The notes under the pieces are model-generated. The model saw only the letters and a list, made by a program, of their open reading frames with translations. It did no database searches and had not been told where the DNA came from. DNA of 64,000 nt from Cycas panzhihuaensis (lineage: Eukaryota; Cycadophyta). The DNA lies in NCBI GenBank assembly GCA_023213395.1, contig CM041465.1:245465741-245529740 (forward strand), read 5' to 3'. Positions 21,401-32,689 of this stretch are shown in pieces; position 1 is the stretch's first letter, and each line of letters begins with the position of its first letter. A program made the position numbers and the translations under genes.

Positions 21401-22960
21401 ACAAAGAAGAAGTAAAATCCAGAAAGGTAAACGACCAATCAGTGGGTACAACAAAGAAAAAACAGAAGAAGAGGAAGAGGAGACTGCTTTCATCGTTGCT
21501 TTGGTTACCAACCTAAAAGACAATGACGTATGGTATATTGACTCAGGAGCTTCGAGACACATGACCAGTCGTGAACACTGGTTTGAGACTCTAGAACCTT
21601 GTGACTTCAACAGATCAGTCGAATTAGGCGATAAATATCCACTTGATATAAAAGGGGTTGGGACAATTGCTGTCAATTTGCAAAGGAATGTAAAGAAAAT
21701 TGGAAATGTTTTACTGGTTCCTGGTTTAAAAATGAACCTTCTTTCTGTTTCATAACTCAGCAAGAAGGACTTAAGAACAATTTTTGATGAAGAGGGATAT
21801 TGTCATATTTTGGATATGAAAACGGATGGAGAAATTATTGCAAAAGGTGTAAGATGTAATGATTTGAACAAACTTCTGTTAAATCTTGTACTTCCCAATC
21901 TGGAAGAAAAGGCTTGTACTGTCACCAAATCTAGCAATAAAATTTGGCATTTGAAGTATGGACACCTCCCAATTGAGACATTGAAATTAATGGAAAAATT
22001 TGAAATGGTGAATGGTTTGCCTCATATCTCCTCTGATAACTTTGTTTGTAAAGGCTGTCAATTGGGTAAGCAACACCGACTTCCATTCAAAGAAAGTACT
22101 TGGAGAGCAGAATCAAAACCGGAACTGATCCATACAGATCTCTATGGTCCCATTACACCTCTTTCAGTCAATGGATGCTGATATTTTCTAACCTTCATCG
22201 ACGATTTTACTCGAAAGGTATGGGTGTACTTTCTCCATAACAAGTCAGAAGTCTTTGAAATGTTTACAGATTTCAAAGCAGAAGCAGGAACAAAAGTCAA
22301 ATGCATCAGATCAGATGGAGGGGGTGAATACATATCAAAAGAATTCTTGAATTACTGCAAAATTCAAGGAATTCACAGGCAGATTACAACTCCGTATACA
22401 CCACAGTCAAACGGAGTGGCAGAAAGAAAAAATAGAACATTGATGGAAATGGCAAGAATTATGGTCTATGGAAAAAATGTATCAAAATGTTATTGGGCAG
22501 AAGCGATGAAATACGACTGCTACCTAATAAATCGAAGTCCAACAAAAGTCTTGAAGGATATTACTCTAGAAGAAGGTTGGACAAATAGAAAACCTGTTGT
22601 AAGTTCACTTAAAGTCTTTGGTAACCAAGCCTTTGTCCACATACCTGACAAAAAAAAATCTAAGATGGATGCAAAAAGCATAGAATGTATTATGGTAGGC
22701 TATAGCAAGAATTCAAACGCTTACAAATGCATAGATCCTAAGACCAATAAAATCTATGTAAGCAGAGATGTAACTTTCAATGAAGAAGATAGTGAACCTA
22801 CACAAGTCAGAATAATCGAAGAAAGTGAAAAGTTGATTGAGCAGGAAGCTGCATTCGAAAAAGAGATCGAGCAAGAAGCTACATTCGAAATAACATCAGA
22901 AGAAGTACCAATCTCTCCTTCCTCCTCCAGCCAAAAAGAAACATAATCTGTCATAGATCA
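21401..22960 (+). pseudogene. copia protease and integrase of element B
   Basis: Protease 21501-21755: VWYIDSGASRHMT (catalytic D-S-G intact) and VLLVPGLKMNLLSVS, then TAA. 21810-22181 holds WHLKYGHLPIETLKLMEKFE, CKGCQLGKQHRLPF and LIHTDLYGPI; a TGA sits where A has the R of NGCRYFLTF. 22224-22946 is open for 240 codons: CIRSDGGGEY, GVAERKNRTLMEMARIM (catalytic Glu), LKVFGNQAFVHIPDKKKSKM, CIMVGYSKNSNAYKC. All three catalytic acidic residues exist but are split by one stop. Confidence 0.92.
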
Positions 22961-23960
22961 ACCAGCAGCAGAGGTTGACAGTAAAGAAGGAGCAAAAGAA
23001 ACTGACAGTAAGGAAATCTTACAAAAACAAAAGAAACTACCTAGATGGTACATGAAACAATTGAGGAAGGAAAAGGTAATGTGATAGAACACAGAACAAG
23101 GAGTCAAAAAACAAAGGCCCTGCTGACCAGAATCGAACCTCAGACTTTCCAAGAAGCCAAAGAGCAATAGGTATGGAAGACAGCGATGGACAATGAGATA
23201 GATTCAATCAAAAGAAATCAGACTTGGGAATTGGTGGAATTACCAATCAATAAATCTGTTGTCAATTGTAAATGGGTCTTCAAAACTAAAGAAGGGATGA
23301 ATGGTAAAATAGAAAAATATAAAGCAAGGTTGGTTGCCAAAGGGTACACTCAAACAATTGGAGTGGACTTCGATGAGACATTCTTTCCTGTGGCCAAAAT
23401 GAACACTGTAAGGACGGTAATTGCACTAGCTGCAACATATAATTAGAAGATCTCTCAGTTGGATGTAAAGAATGCCTTTTTGAATAGAGAATTAGAAGAT
23501 CTCTCAGTTGGATGTAAAGAATGCCTTTTTGAATAGAGAATTAGAAGAAGAAGTTTACATGAAACAGCCTGAAGGATATGTTAAAGAAGGACAAGAGAAC
23601 CTGGTATGCAAACTGAAAAAGGCATTATATGTTCTGAAGCAAGCTCCTCGATCTTGGTACGCAAAATTGGATCATTTTATAGAAGAAAACAACTTCAAAT
23701 GATGTGATTCAGACCCCAGTTTATACATAAGGAAAAAGGATGATAAGGTCACAATAATTGTTGTCTATGTTGATGATATGCTCCTCACTAGAAACGATGA
23801 AAAAGGCACAGAAGACATAAAAGATCAACTCCAGCAAAAGTTTGAGATGACAGACTTAGGTCTTTTAAATTACTACCTGGGATTAGAAATAGACCAACAA
23901 CAGAGTTATATAACTCTGTCCTAGAGTAAATACATTAGAAATTTACTTGCCAAATTTCAG
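22961..23960 (+). pseudogene. copia reverse transcriptase of element B
   Basis: After a TAA at 22944-22946 the linker reads LPRWYMK, then 23186-23446 gives [20 protein letters not shown] and [19 protein letters not shown] 49-bp tandem duplication (23442-23539) interrupts DVKNAFLNRELEEEVYM and shifts the frame. KKALYVLKQAPRSWYAKLDH and VVYVDDMLLTRND (about 23760-23795) follow. The YVDD site is intact. Confidence 0.92.
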
Positions 23961-24715
23961 ATGGAGAATTGCAATCCCTGTACTACACCCATGGAAACAT
24001 ATTGTGAATTGATGGCAGATAACATGGAAGAGGCAACAGACATCACTCTGTACAGACAAATGATCGAAAGTTTGATTTATTTGACAGTCACTAGGCCCGA
24101 CATATCGCACTCAGTAGGACTAGTATCCAGATATATGCAGAATCCCATATTAAGACACTGGAAGGCTGCAAAGAGAATTCTAAAATATCTTAAAGGAACA
24201 ACATATTTGAAATTAGTATACCCAAAAGGAGGTTCAACAAAATTATCAAGGTATTGTGACTTCGACTGGGCAGGGGACAAGGAACAAAGAAAGTCTACTA
24301 GTGGATACTGTTTCTTCCTGGGTCCTTCAGTAATCTCATGGTGCAGTAAAAAACAAGCCACCGTAGCATTATCTTGCACCGAAGCAAAATACAAAGCAGC
24401 CACCACAGCAACATGCGAAGGTATCTGGTTAAGAGAGCTCCTAATCGACCTGGAACAACGACAAATTGAAGCAACCTCTCTAAAGTGTGACAATCAGAGC
24501 GCTATCAAGTTGACCAAAAATCCAATCCTTCATGCAAGAACCAAGCACATAGAAGTTCATCATCATTTCATAAGGGAAAAAGTCCAAAACAAGGAAATTG
24601 ATCTAGAATATTGCCCATCTTCTGAGCAAGTTACAGATCTTTTGACGAAATCTCTTGGAAAAGAAAGACTTTAGTATTTAAGAAACAAATTAGGTTTATT
24701 GGAGATAAAACATTA
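23961..24715 (+). pseudogene. copia RT connection and RNase H of element B
   Basis: 23961-24674 is open for 237 codons: MENCNPCTTPMETYCELMAD, LYRQMIESLIYLTVTRPDIS, VSRYMQNPILRHWKAAKRIL, STSGYCFFLGPSVISWCSKK, CDNQSAIKLTKNPILHARTK and EQVTDLLTKSLGKERL. It ends shortly before the PPT. This is the most intact pol domain of the window. Confidence 0.93.
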
Positions 24716-24723
24716 AGAGAGGG
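24712..24723 (+). promoter_or_regulatory. polypurine tract of element B
   Basis: Purines ttaagagaggg run up to the 3' LTR start at 24724. Confidence 0.88.
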
Positions 24724-24933
24724 TGTTGAAATGTAATGTTTTATCTAGGTAAAGAGGGGTCATGTTGAGATACCACTCAAATGTAACTCAATGCTAAGAT
24801 TGTGACACTTGGCTGTCTCAGATTGATCAGTTACATTTCAGTTTGTAACGGTCACTCCTATGATGTATATTTAAGAAGAATGAACCACCATGAAATACAA
24901 GTTCTCTATTCCATCCTATTTGGATTTCCAACA
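24724..24933 (+). repeat. 3' LTR of element B
   Basis: 210 bp, nearly identical to 19646-19856, followed by the target duplication aaaag. Confidence 0.96.
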
Positions 24934-24938
24934 AAAAG

Positions 24939-25920
24939 TTAGGGACAACCATGCTGTCTTTGTCATTTTATATGTTGATGCCTTAGTGATTACTGGGAGT
25001 GACACTAAAATGATATAGATTCTCCAAGAGGACCTTAAGAGAGATTTCGAGATGACAGATCTTGGACTTCTCCATTATTTTCTAAGCATGGAGGTGTGGC
25101 AACAACTAGGCCATATTTTTATCCCCCAAGCCAAATACATTGGGGACATTTTATAGTGATTCAAAATGGAGGATTGCAAACTTTCACCTATACCCATGTA
25201 GAATGGTACAAAATTATCACTTGATGAAGAAGTAGAACCAACAGGTCACAAATTATATGGACAACTGGTGGCTAGTCTCATCTAGTTGACTAACATTAGA
25301 CCAGATCTCCCATTTGGAATTGGGATTTGCTCCAGGTACATGTCTCAACCTATTAGAAACATTGGAATGCAACTAAATGTATATTGAGATATTTCAAAGG
25401 CATATTACAGCATGGCCTTCAGTATACACACATTGAGAATTTCACATTGGAGGGGTTATTGGATTCTAATTGGGCAGGATGTGAGGATAGTCGTAGATCG
25501 ACCTCAAGGTATAGCTTCAACCTTGGGTCAGCAATTGTTTCGTGGAGTTGCAAGAAGCAACCAAATGTTACTTTGTCCTCCGTAAAAGCAGAGTACAAAG
25601 CTATAGTCAGCGCAACTTGCAAGGCTATATGGCTAAGGAGGATTTTTAACGAGCTTGGATTTGAGCAAAATTACTCCACCAGATTGTACTATGACAACCA
25701 AAGCATGCTAAAGTTGGCTAAGAGTCCAATTTTTCATGCAACAACCAAGCACATTGGGGTTCATCAACATTTTTTCAAAGAACATGTGTAGAACGCTGAG
25801 ATCATCCTCTTTGGCAGATCCACAGATCAACAGTTATTGGACATCTTTACCAAGCCACTTGGTAGAGAAAAATTTGAGAAATTCAGGAATGGTCTAGGGG
25901 TAAAACTTAACATTGTAAAC
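24939..25920 (+). pseudogene. copia RT 3' half and RNase H of element C
   Basis: Continuation of the RT interrupted at 19645: FVILYVDALVITGS, where the catalytic YVDD is YVDA, then RDFEMTDLGLLHYFLSMEVW. The connection part has several stops. 25384-25791 is open for 135 codons: STSRYSFNLGSAIVSWSCKK, AEYKAIVSATCKAIWLRRIF, YYDNQSMLKLAKSPIFHATT and KHIGVHQHFFKEHV, followed by LLDIFTKPLGREKFEKFR in a broken frame. The RT has lost the second active-site Asp, which is independent evidence that C is dead. Confidence 0.9.
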
Positions 25921-25930
25921 TTTAAGGTGT

Positions 25931-25951
25931 GGGGGGGGGGGGGGGGGGGGG
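25931..25951 (+). promoter_or_regulatory. G21 homopolymer at element C polypurine tract
   Basis: Twenty-one consecutive G replace a normal PPT between aaggtgt and the LTR start (g)ttagacctttatg. The LTR start has probably lost its TG because of run expansion. Confidence 0.75.
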
Positions 25952-26478
25952 TTAGACCTTTATGTTTAAATGTTAAGGCAGGCACATTATATTGTTTAGT
26001 TATGTACTTTATGTAAGGTACTTTGTCACTTAATGTGATAAAGTACACACCCACATTCTTTCTAGTGAGCATAATGTTGTAACTTGAGGGTCATTGTACC
26101 CCTTATGCACTTTTGCACATGTGAGTGCACATGGGTCATGGCATGCATGTTTGACAAGTTTCAAACATGCAACTCCTGAAGCTTCCTCCTCCTCCTCTAT
26201 ATATTAAGACCATTTTCTCATGTAGTGCATAGAGTGAGATGTGATATATTGTTATGCTGCTCATTTAAATACAAGCTAATCTTGTTATTTTGGAGTTAGG
26301 AACAATTCCCACTCCTCCATTGCTAATGTCTTTTTTATGCTTGAGTATTTACTTGCTTGTTGGCTAGTTCATGTAGTGCTATTGATTTGATGCTAATCAT
26401 TAGAATCTCTTAGCACATTTGCTCTTTAAGTGATTCTAGGCTGTCATTGTGGTATTAGAGCTTATACCACACTCAACA
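25951..26478 (+). repeat. 3' LTR of element C
   Basis: About 528 bp. Homologous to 9247-9650 over its 3' four-fifths and to 8291-8757 more distantly. It contains a tctatatatta TATA-like site near 26196 and ends cactcaaca, after which element D sequence begins. Confidence 0.82.
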
Positions 26479-27090
26479 AGCTCATGGTAGAAGTCCCATG
26501 CGAGGGAGAGAAAGAAGTTCATCTCAAGGTAGAGGGAGAAGAAAACGTCTATCTCAGGGAAAGGCCTTGTGCCAAATTGCTACAAATGTGGAATGCAAGG
26601 ACATTTTTCTTATGAATGTCAAAGGAATGATTTAGCCAATACAACTGCTGACAATTCAAGGAAGGAAAATCTTTTCTATACTAGTCTGAATGTTCAATCT
26701 TCAAATGATCAAACTGATGAGTGGTATATTGATTTTGGATGTTCCACACATATGTCCTACAATGCTAGGTTTTCCAAACTTGAGGAAGGCAAAGAGCAAA
26801 GGAAAGTCATTTTTGGCAAATGACAATACTCAAGAAATTCAAGGACAAGTAGTTGTATCCATTCAAACAAATAGTGGAGAACATAAAAATATCTAGAATG
26901 TGTTATTTGTACCTGGATTGAAGAAGAACTTGTTATCTATTGGACATATGATGGAACAACTATACAAGTTGGTATTTGATAATAGTGAATGTGAAATTAG
27001 GGATAAGTTGAATAATGGCATGATTGTTGCTAAATGCCAAATGATTAAGGATAGATTATTCAAACTTGTTCTTTCTCCATAAATTCAAGT
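26479..27090 (+). pseudogene. copia gag end and protease of D
   Basis: A zinc knuckle CYKCGMQGHFSYEC (about 26575-26616, perfect spacing) follows an R/G/S-rich stretch. Protease reads EWYIDFGCSTHMSYNARF, where the family has D-S-G; the Asp is kept but the next residue is Phe. After a frame change MLFVPGLKKNLLSIGHMMEQ (26900 on) is the conserved C-terminal protease block. Confidence 0.85.
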
Positions 27091-27099
27091 CCTAGATAC

Positions 27100-27960
27100 T
27101 TCAGTTTCAGATGAAAGTATACTTTGGCATCATTGATTTGGATATTTGAATTATGGTAGTTTTATTACTTTGAGAAAGAAAGAAATGGTTATATGACTTT
27201 CATTTATACAAAATAATAACAATGTGTGTGAAGTTTTCTAGATTCTAAATTCCAATCTAGATATCCATTACAGTTAGTGCATGTTGATTTGTGTGGTTCG
27301 ATGAGAACACCTACATTTGGAAATTCTAGATTGTTCTTGATATCGCTGATGATTTTACAAGGAAAAGTTGGGTATATTTTCTTAGAGAAAAATTTGAAAC
27401 ATTTTTGAGATTTGTTGAATTCAATGTAATGGATGAATGACAAAGTGGCTACATGTTACTGATTCTTTGTTCAAATAATGGTGGAGAATTTATCTCAAAT
27501 GATTTCAAAAACTTTTGTAACAATGTTGGAATAAGAAGACAGCTCACAACTCCTTATATGGAGTTGTTGAAAGAAAGATCAGAACAATTGTTGAAATGGC
27601 TAGATGCATGTAGTAAGCTGAAGCAGTAAGCATTGTAGTATATATGTGGAATAAAAATCCTACTAAAGCATTAAAGGACTCAACTCTAGAAGAAGCTTGG
27701 ACTAGTTACATATGAAATGTATCTAACTTGAAAATTTTTGGTTGTGTTGCTTATGCACATGTTTATGATGAGAAGAGATCGGAATTAGAAAGCAAAAATT
27801 TTAAATGCATTTTCATAGGCTATTCAAGTGAACAAAAAGCCTACAAGTTGTTTGATCTAGTAGCAACGAAAAGTCTTTGTGAGTAGAGATGTGATCTTGG
27901 ATGAAAATGCAACATTCACACCTAAAGTTGATAAAGGTAAACATGTTATAGTTGAAGTTG
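27100..27960 (+). pseudogene. copia integrase of D (heavily decayed)
   Basis: LWHHxFGYLNYGS (about 27122-27160) is the pre-integrase block. PLQLVHVDLCGSM (near 27270), DDFTRKSWVYFLREK (near 27350), LCSNNGGEFIS (27468 on, second Asp changed to Asn) and GVVERKIRTIVEMARCM (27558-27610, catalytic Glu kept) are found in shifting frames. LKIFGCVAYAHVYDEKRSEL (27727 on) is the C-terminal part. The core is missing pieces. Confidence 0.8.
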
Positions 27961-28119
27961 AGTTAGAATCAACTCAACCTTCATCTTCTTCAATTCCAAG
28001 TTCAAGCTCAATTCCAAACTCAAGTTCGACTCTGAGTTCTTCAACCAGCCCAAGTTAAGAACAAGTAGAGGTCATAAATGGCTCATTAGAAGTCATAATT
28101 TAAATGCAATGCTTGATAG

Positions 28120-28980
28120 AAATTTTGAGAAAATATTAACAAGATCACAAGCAAGAGTAAATTATGCTTTAATGACTCAAGTGATGCAAAATAATGAACC
28201 TTGGTCCTTTGAAGAATCTATTGAAAGTGAGTATTGGATTGAAGCAATGGGCGTTTAATATGATGCTTTGTACATAAATGGAACATGGGATTTGGTAGAG
28301 TTACCCACCAACAAAGAAGTAATTGGAACTAAGTGGGTGTACAAAACCATGTACAAAGTTGATGGTTCGATTGATAAATACAAGGCAAGGCTTGTTGCAA
28401 AGGGTTATGCTCAACAAGAAGGCATAGAGTATGAAGAAACCTTTGCTCTTGTTGCTAGGATAGATACAATCAAGAGTGTCTTATCTTTAACTGTTCATCA
28501 AGGTTGGATTATATATCAGATGGATATAAAGTCAACACTTTTTAATGGATATGTTGACGAGGAAATTTATGTTTCTTAGCGTCAATGTTTTGAAGTTGAA
28601 GGACGTGGACACTTAGTGTGCAAATTGAAGAAAGCATTATATGGATTGAAGCAAGCTCCTAGAGCTCGGTATTCCAGAATTGGTATGTACTTTTAGCATA
28701 AGGGATATATGAAAAGGCCATCGGACTCCAATCTGTATGTGAAGACTATAGGTACTTCAATTTTGATGATTGTTCTCTATGTTGATGATCCTATGTATAT
28801 GGGAAACAATGATGAGATGCTTCAAGAATTCAAGAAAGACATGAATTTAGAGTTCGAGATCACAGACTTAGGACAATTGCATTACTTTCTTGGTATTGAG
28901 ATTTGGCAAAGTGAAAGTCTCATTCACATGTCACAAAGTGAATATGCTATGGACATATTGAAGAAGTTCAACATGGGTAA
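28120..28980 (+). pseudogene. copia reverse transcriptase of D
   Basis: 28268-28579 is open: [40 protein letters not shown], then YQMDIKSTLFNGYVDEEIYV and a TAG. KKALYGLKQAPRARYSRIG follows in frame after the stop, and 28709-29107 contains VLYVDDPMYMGNND (YVDD intact) and EFEITDLGQLHYFLGIEIWQ. Only a few stops separate the pieces, so D is less decayed in RT than in integrase. Confidence 0.9.
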
Positions 28981-29039
28981 TCGTTACTCAAACTCTACTC
29001 TTATTGAAGGTGGGTTGAAGTTAAGTACGAATGAAGATT

Positions 29040-29763
29040 TCATTTTAGTCGATTCTACTTTGTATTGTCAATTAATAGGAAATCTAATTTATTTGACGAA
29101 TACTTGACCATATATAGCATATGCATTTAATTTGACGTCTAGATTCATGTTAGATCCTAAGCAAGAACACTAGATTACAACAAAGAGAATTTTTAGATAT
29201 ATTAAAGGAACATTGAATTATGGATTCCAATATACTCCATTAGATGAATGTAGATTGGTTGGTTATACAGACGCTGACTGGGCATGTGATGTTGAATACA
29301 AAATCAATTTCAAGTTATGTATTCAATATTATTTCAATGTCAATGGCATGGAACACAAAGAAACAAAACTTTCAATTTTATTATCTACAACTGAAGTAGA
29401 ATATAAAGTAGTTGAAGTAGCAACCCAAGAAGCAAGTAGTTGAAGTAGCAACTCAAGAAGCAGTGTGGATCATGAGGATACTGGAAGACCTACAATAACC
29501 TCAAAATGAAACTACAATTATCTATTGTGACAATTAAAGTACAATTTAAATGACAAACAATCCAATTATGCATAACATAACAAAGCACATTGAAATCAAG
29601 CATCACTACATTAGAGAGTTAATTCAATAAGGATAGATTGAACTTCATCATTGCAAGATCGAAGATTAAGTTGCAAATATTCTTACCAAGGCATTGTCGA
29701 ATGTCAAATATTGTCAACACAGAGAAAGTCTTGGAGTTGTCCCAAATATGCATTATGGGGGGG
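29040..29763 (+). pseudogene. copia RNase H of D and PPT
   Basis: LYCQLIGNLIYLTNT, then RYIKGTLNYGFQYTPLDECR and LVGYTDADWACDVEYKINFK. A direct duplication near 29410-29455 (gtagttgaagtagcaac...) disturbs the VEYKVVEVATQEA block. YCDN, NPIMHNITKHIEIKHHYIRE and VANILTKALSNVK follow. The purine/G run atgggggggtatta at 29755-29763 is the PPT. Confidence 0.85.
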
Positions 29764-30038
29764 TATTAGAAAATAATGTGCATTTGTATAATTAAATGTA
29801 ATTGGTCATGTAAAAGGTCATAAGTGATTGATCATTAAAAAGATCAAATATGATTGGCTATGAGACACATGTTGTTCGCATATGTCCACAAAGTACTATA
29901 TAAAGACGTAATGCGTGATGTAAAGTACGTTAGAAAATTTATCTATCATCATGTTGCTGCCAATTTAATTGAAGGTATTTCACAATACCATATTGATCTT
30001 GGGCAAATCTTGTGTTGTTTATTTTCCTAACCCCATCA
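29764..30038 (+). repeat. 3' LTR of D
   Basis: Starts tattagaaaataatgtgc right after the PPT (probably originally TGTTAG) and contains a tactatataaag TATA box near 29893. The right end near 30038 (cccatca) is a guess because no partner LTR is in the window. Confidence 0.6.
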
Positions 30039-30214
30039 GTGTCACATAGTCCCAAGATTGTTTTTATGCAGGATAGTTACAAGCATATGTAGGGTCAGGT
30101 TACATATCAATTATGTCCAACAGAATGTAGAAGAGTGGACCGAATTATTACGACATACATGACTTAATAGACTGTAGATTGAAGAATATGTCAAAGGTGG
30201 GCTCCAAGCAACTC

Positions 30215-30640
30215 CACATGCAACAATTTATACTTCAAGGGCAAAGTATTTTAAGGGGAGGATAGTTGTTATTAGGAGAGAGAATAAGAAGCTAGTTTTT
30301 AGAGAGATTAAAATGGGGTCCAACCTAGGGCTATAAATAGGAGAGCACTATTCATTTGTAAGCATCTTGGAGAATCATTATTTTTATCTAGAACGATGGC
30401 CTAAGGCCATTTGGGCATTATTGTGCCCTTGGGATGAAATCCTCGCCTCGAAGAGGGCAATTATTGTTCAGTTCTCATCTAATATAATTTTCATTTGCTG
30501 TTGTAAATCTAATATTATTTTATATTAAGAGCTATTATGTAGGATATTTTTGTTGTACTTGCTATGTCTTTTGTTATAACATCTGTGGGCTTGCCACAAC
30601 TGTCACTTATCTGAGCATTTGGCTTTTTGAACATTTGGTT
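30215..30640 (+). repeat. gypsy pol end, PPT and LTR
   Basis: The plus strand reads SRAKYFKGRIVVI at about 30234-30272, the same terminal signature as the chromovirus-type elements at 36000 (LRAKHAFKGRDL) and 58930. The purine tract ttaaggggaggatag and an LTR start TGTTATTAGGAGAG at about 30267 follow. A strong TATA box ggctataaatagg sits near 30330. The right end is not determined. Confidence 0.6.
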
Positions 30641-31360
30641 CTGTAGATCTATACCTTCAATAAGACTTTGCAAACACAACATTAGGCACAAATTTTTACT
30701 AGCATTCCATGGACTTTTATAGACTTCATGGACTTACCAATGCCCATTTTCAGGCGATCTAGTTTCAATTGCCATACTCCACATCTAGCATCAAAATTTC
30801 TTGAAGTGCCATGTGCCATCAACAACTTTGTTACCATGGGTGTCTAAGTTTGCTATGTGGGCCTCAAGCAATTGGCAACTACACACCACCCATCACCATA
30901 GCAAGGTGATTAGGCATCTTGCAACACTCTCTTCATAGGTCACTTCAAGGTGGTCCTTGTGACCTCATTCCATGCTCATAACTATCTCATCATCCTCTAA
31001 GACCTTGTTCATGCATACACTTTTTATTCTCCTAGCAAAAAAGACTTAAATAAATGAAATGTGGACTCACCATTAAAAAAACCTTGCATGCAATATATGT
31101 AGGCTAGCTATGTTCATAAACATTCGTCCATGAAATCAATTTTTGAAAAATTCTCACTGTAGTTAAGGATCCCAGTATCACAACATATGTGCAACTCGTT
31201 CTCCTTCATAACTGTCCAATATATTGGGCATAACTTTTACAAATAGGTTCTAATGAAACACATCTAAGCAAATATAATTAGTACATCTACAAGATCCAAG
31301 CCATGGCTTTGGCAATCATAAATTCTCGTGATCCAACTGTCAACTCCAAGGATCACCATT
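30641..31360 (-). other. probable leader of a minus-strand copia element, no domain seen
   Basis: No ORF or domain stands out on either strand. Position left of a reversed PBS suggests it is leader sequence of a minus-strand copia element whose coding part is lost. Confidence 0.35.
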
Positions 31361-31373
31361 AGCTTTGATACCA
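31361..31373 (-). promoter_or_regulatory. reversed primer-binding site
   Basis: agctttgatacca is the reverse complement of TGGTATCAAAGCT, a tRNA-iMet-type PBS. Directly right of it is tgttag, the reversed end of an LTR (...CTAACA). Confidence 0.7.
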
Positions 31374-31800
31374 TGTTAGAAAATGCGCTAGGATCATTAT
31401 AAAATGATGTGACAAATTATGTCTAAATTCAATAAGTTCAATATAACAAGTGACAGATGATGTGTAAAATATGAATTAATTAAACATGAAATATATAAAA
31501 ATGAAATAATTATTATAACACAAGACAATAAGTTTTGGGGAAATGACCATATCCATTTTTGTATTATGAAAGAATACATATCTAAAGATGTAATTCACCT
31601 CATGGATGTCAAATGATATTGGAGAATCTCTAAATTAACCTATGATGAAATACATGAACATGTGAGCTCTAAAAACACACATGTCAATGACGTCCCCCAA
31701 TTAATGTCTATGCAATTGTGCACCTCTTTATCATGGCTATGCACAACTTTTGAGGGATGACTAATACAATAATGATGGATCTACCATTGATTAAACATTA
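31374..31800 (-). repeat. copia LTR edge on minus strand
   Basis: The inner LTR edge tgttagaaaatgcg abuts the reversed PBS. No second copy exists in the window, so the outer end is arbitrary. The sequence is AT-rich and lacks ORFs. Confidence 0.45.
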
Positions 31801-32689
31801 TTTTCACATATAGGGTAGTACAATTTTATTAGTTGGATGGAGAACTACCGTCTAAGGTTGTAATTGGCAATAGATTGGAATGTTATTGATGCTAAATAGA
31901 AAAGAAGAGAAGAAAAAGAAAATGGGAAAAAAAAGATACTAAAAGACAAGATTCTGGTGCTAGGAGAAATGCAATAGGATCATGAGCACTTCAAGCAAGA
32001 TCAAATGCATTGAGAGAATCATAAGCATTGACTTTGTGATTGGAAAAGGTTGGTCCATGAACAACTGAGGGAGGATCACAAGGTGTAGAATTAGAGTCGT
32101 TGGAAATAAATGGTCGAGATTAGATTTGGGAAAGTCACGACCTGGTAAGGTGGAAAAAGAGGTGGATACAACTCCCTTTAGGGAAATGACAATTGTAATA
32201 ATGACTTGGACGATGATTCTTTTCATCCTTACATTGCAATCAAGTAACCGTCATGAATCAACCAACATGGCTAGGTTGATTAACATCTCAAACGAATTAA
32301 ATTTAGAATGATCTCAACACACAATGAATAGTAACATCAGTAGCAGGTTTAGTTGGTTTGATTGATGGTCAACAATGGTGAATATGGTGCCAATCCCTGA
32401 CCTACTTGATTGGGATATTACTAAAAGGGAGTGAGACAGCTAGTGCATTTGCATAGAATGGCAAGGTATGAAGAAAGCCTGGGTTAGTGCCAGCTTTTGA
32501 AAGTTCAAGCAAATTACTCCATTGCATTTAAACAACAAATTGTTAGTTGTAGTAGTGGGCATGCATATAGAATAACCTACAATTCTAGCCTGACATCTAC
32601 CATAGTAGTTTTGATATGGGTTGTCAATTCCAGTGGACAAGAAAGTTGACCAATGAACAATTGCTCAAGAATTGAGGGCGATTGATGTC
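31801..32689. other. no recognisable gene
   Basis: Contains a short minus-strand hydrophobic ORF (31960-32226) and purine-rich stretches, but nothing I can assign. It lies where the pol end and the start of the extra ORF of the following relic might have been. Confidence 0.35.

Larger units (their letters stand above)
19646..24933 (+). mobile_element. copia element B, complete with LTRs and target duplication
   Basis: A 5288-bp element with a 211-bp 5' LTR and a 210-bp 3' LTR (one base change and one 1-bp indel by eye). It is flanked by a perfect duplication aaaag (19641-19645 and 24934-24938). Same family as element A: LTR ends, PBS, gag and pol align throughout. It lies inside the RT of element C. 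Internal stops, frameshifts and a 49-bp tandem duplication in RT make it defective. Confidence 0.97.
9247..26478 (+). mobile_element. copia element C, host of nested elements A and B
   Basis: The two ends are homologous LTR copies: 9247-9650, whose 5' part is missing, and about 25951-26478. Between them lie leader, gag, PR, INT, RT and RNase H in copia order. The leader is interrupted by element A and the RT by element B. Removing A and B with their target duplications leaves about 6.7 kb, a normal copia size. RT reading resumes across the B insertion, proving the nesting. Many stops make it non-autonomous. Confidence 0.85.
26479..30038 (+). mobile_element. copia fragment D (5' part missing)
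   Basis: Begins abruptly inside gag at the right edge of element C, then runs gag zinc knuckle, PR, INT, RT, RNase H, PPT and LTR on the plus strand. No matching 5' part is visible left of C, so the insertion of C was accompanied or followed by loss of the other half. Its LTR start differs from that of C. Confidence 0.82.

Noticed and set aside
24077-24493. Minus-strand 138-codon ORF
   Set aside because: Antisense of the RNase H region of element B, with no domain of its own.
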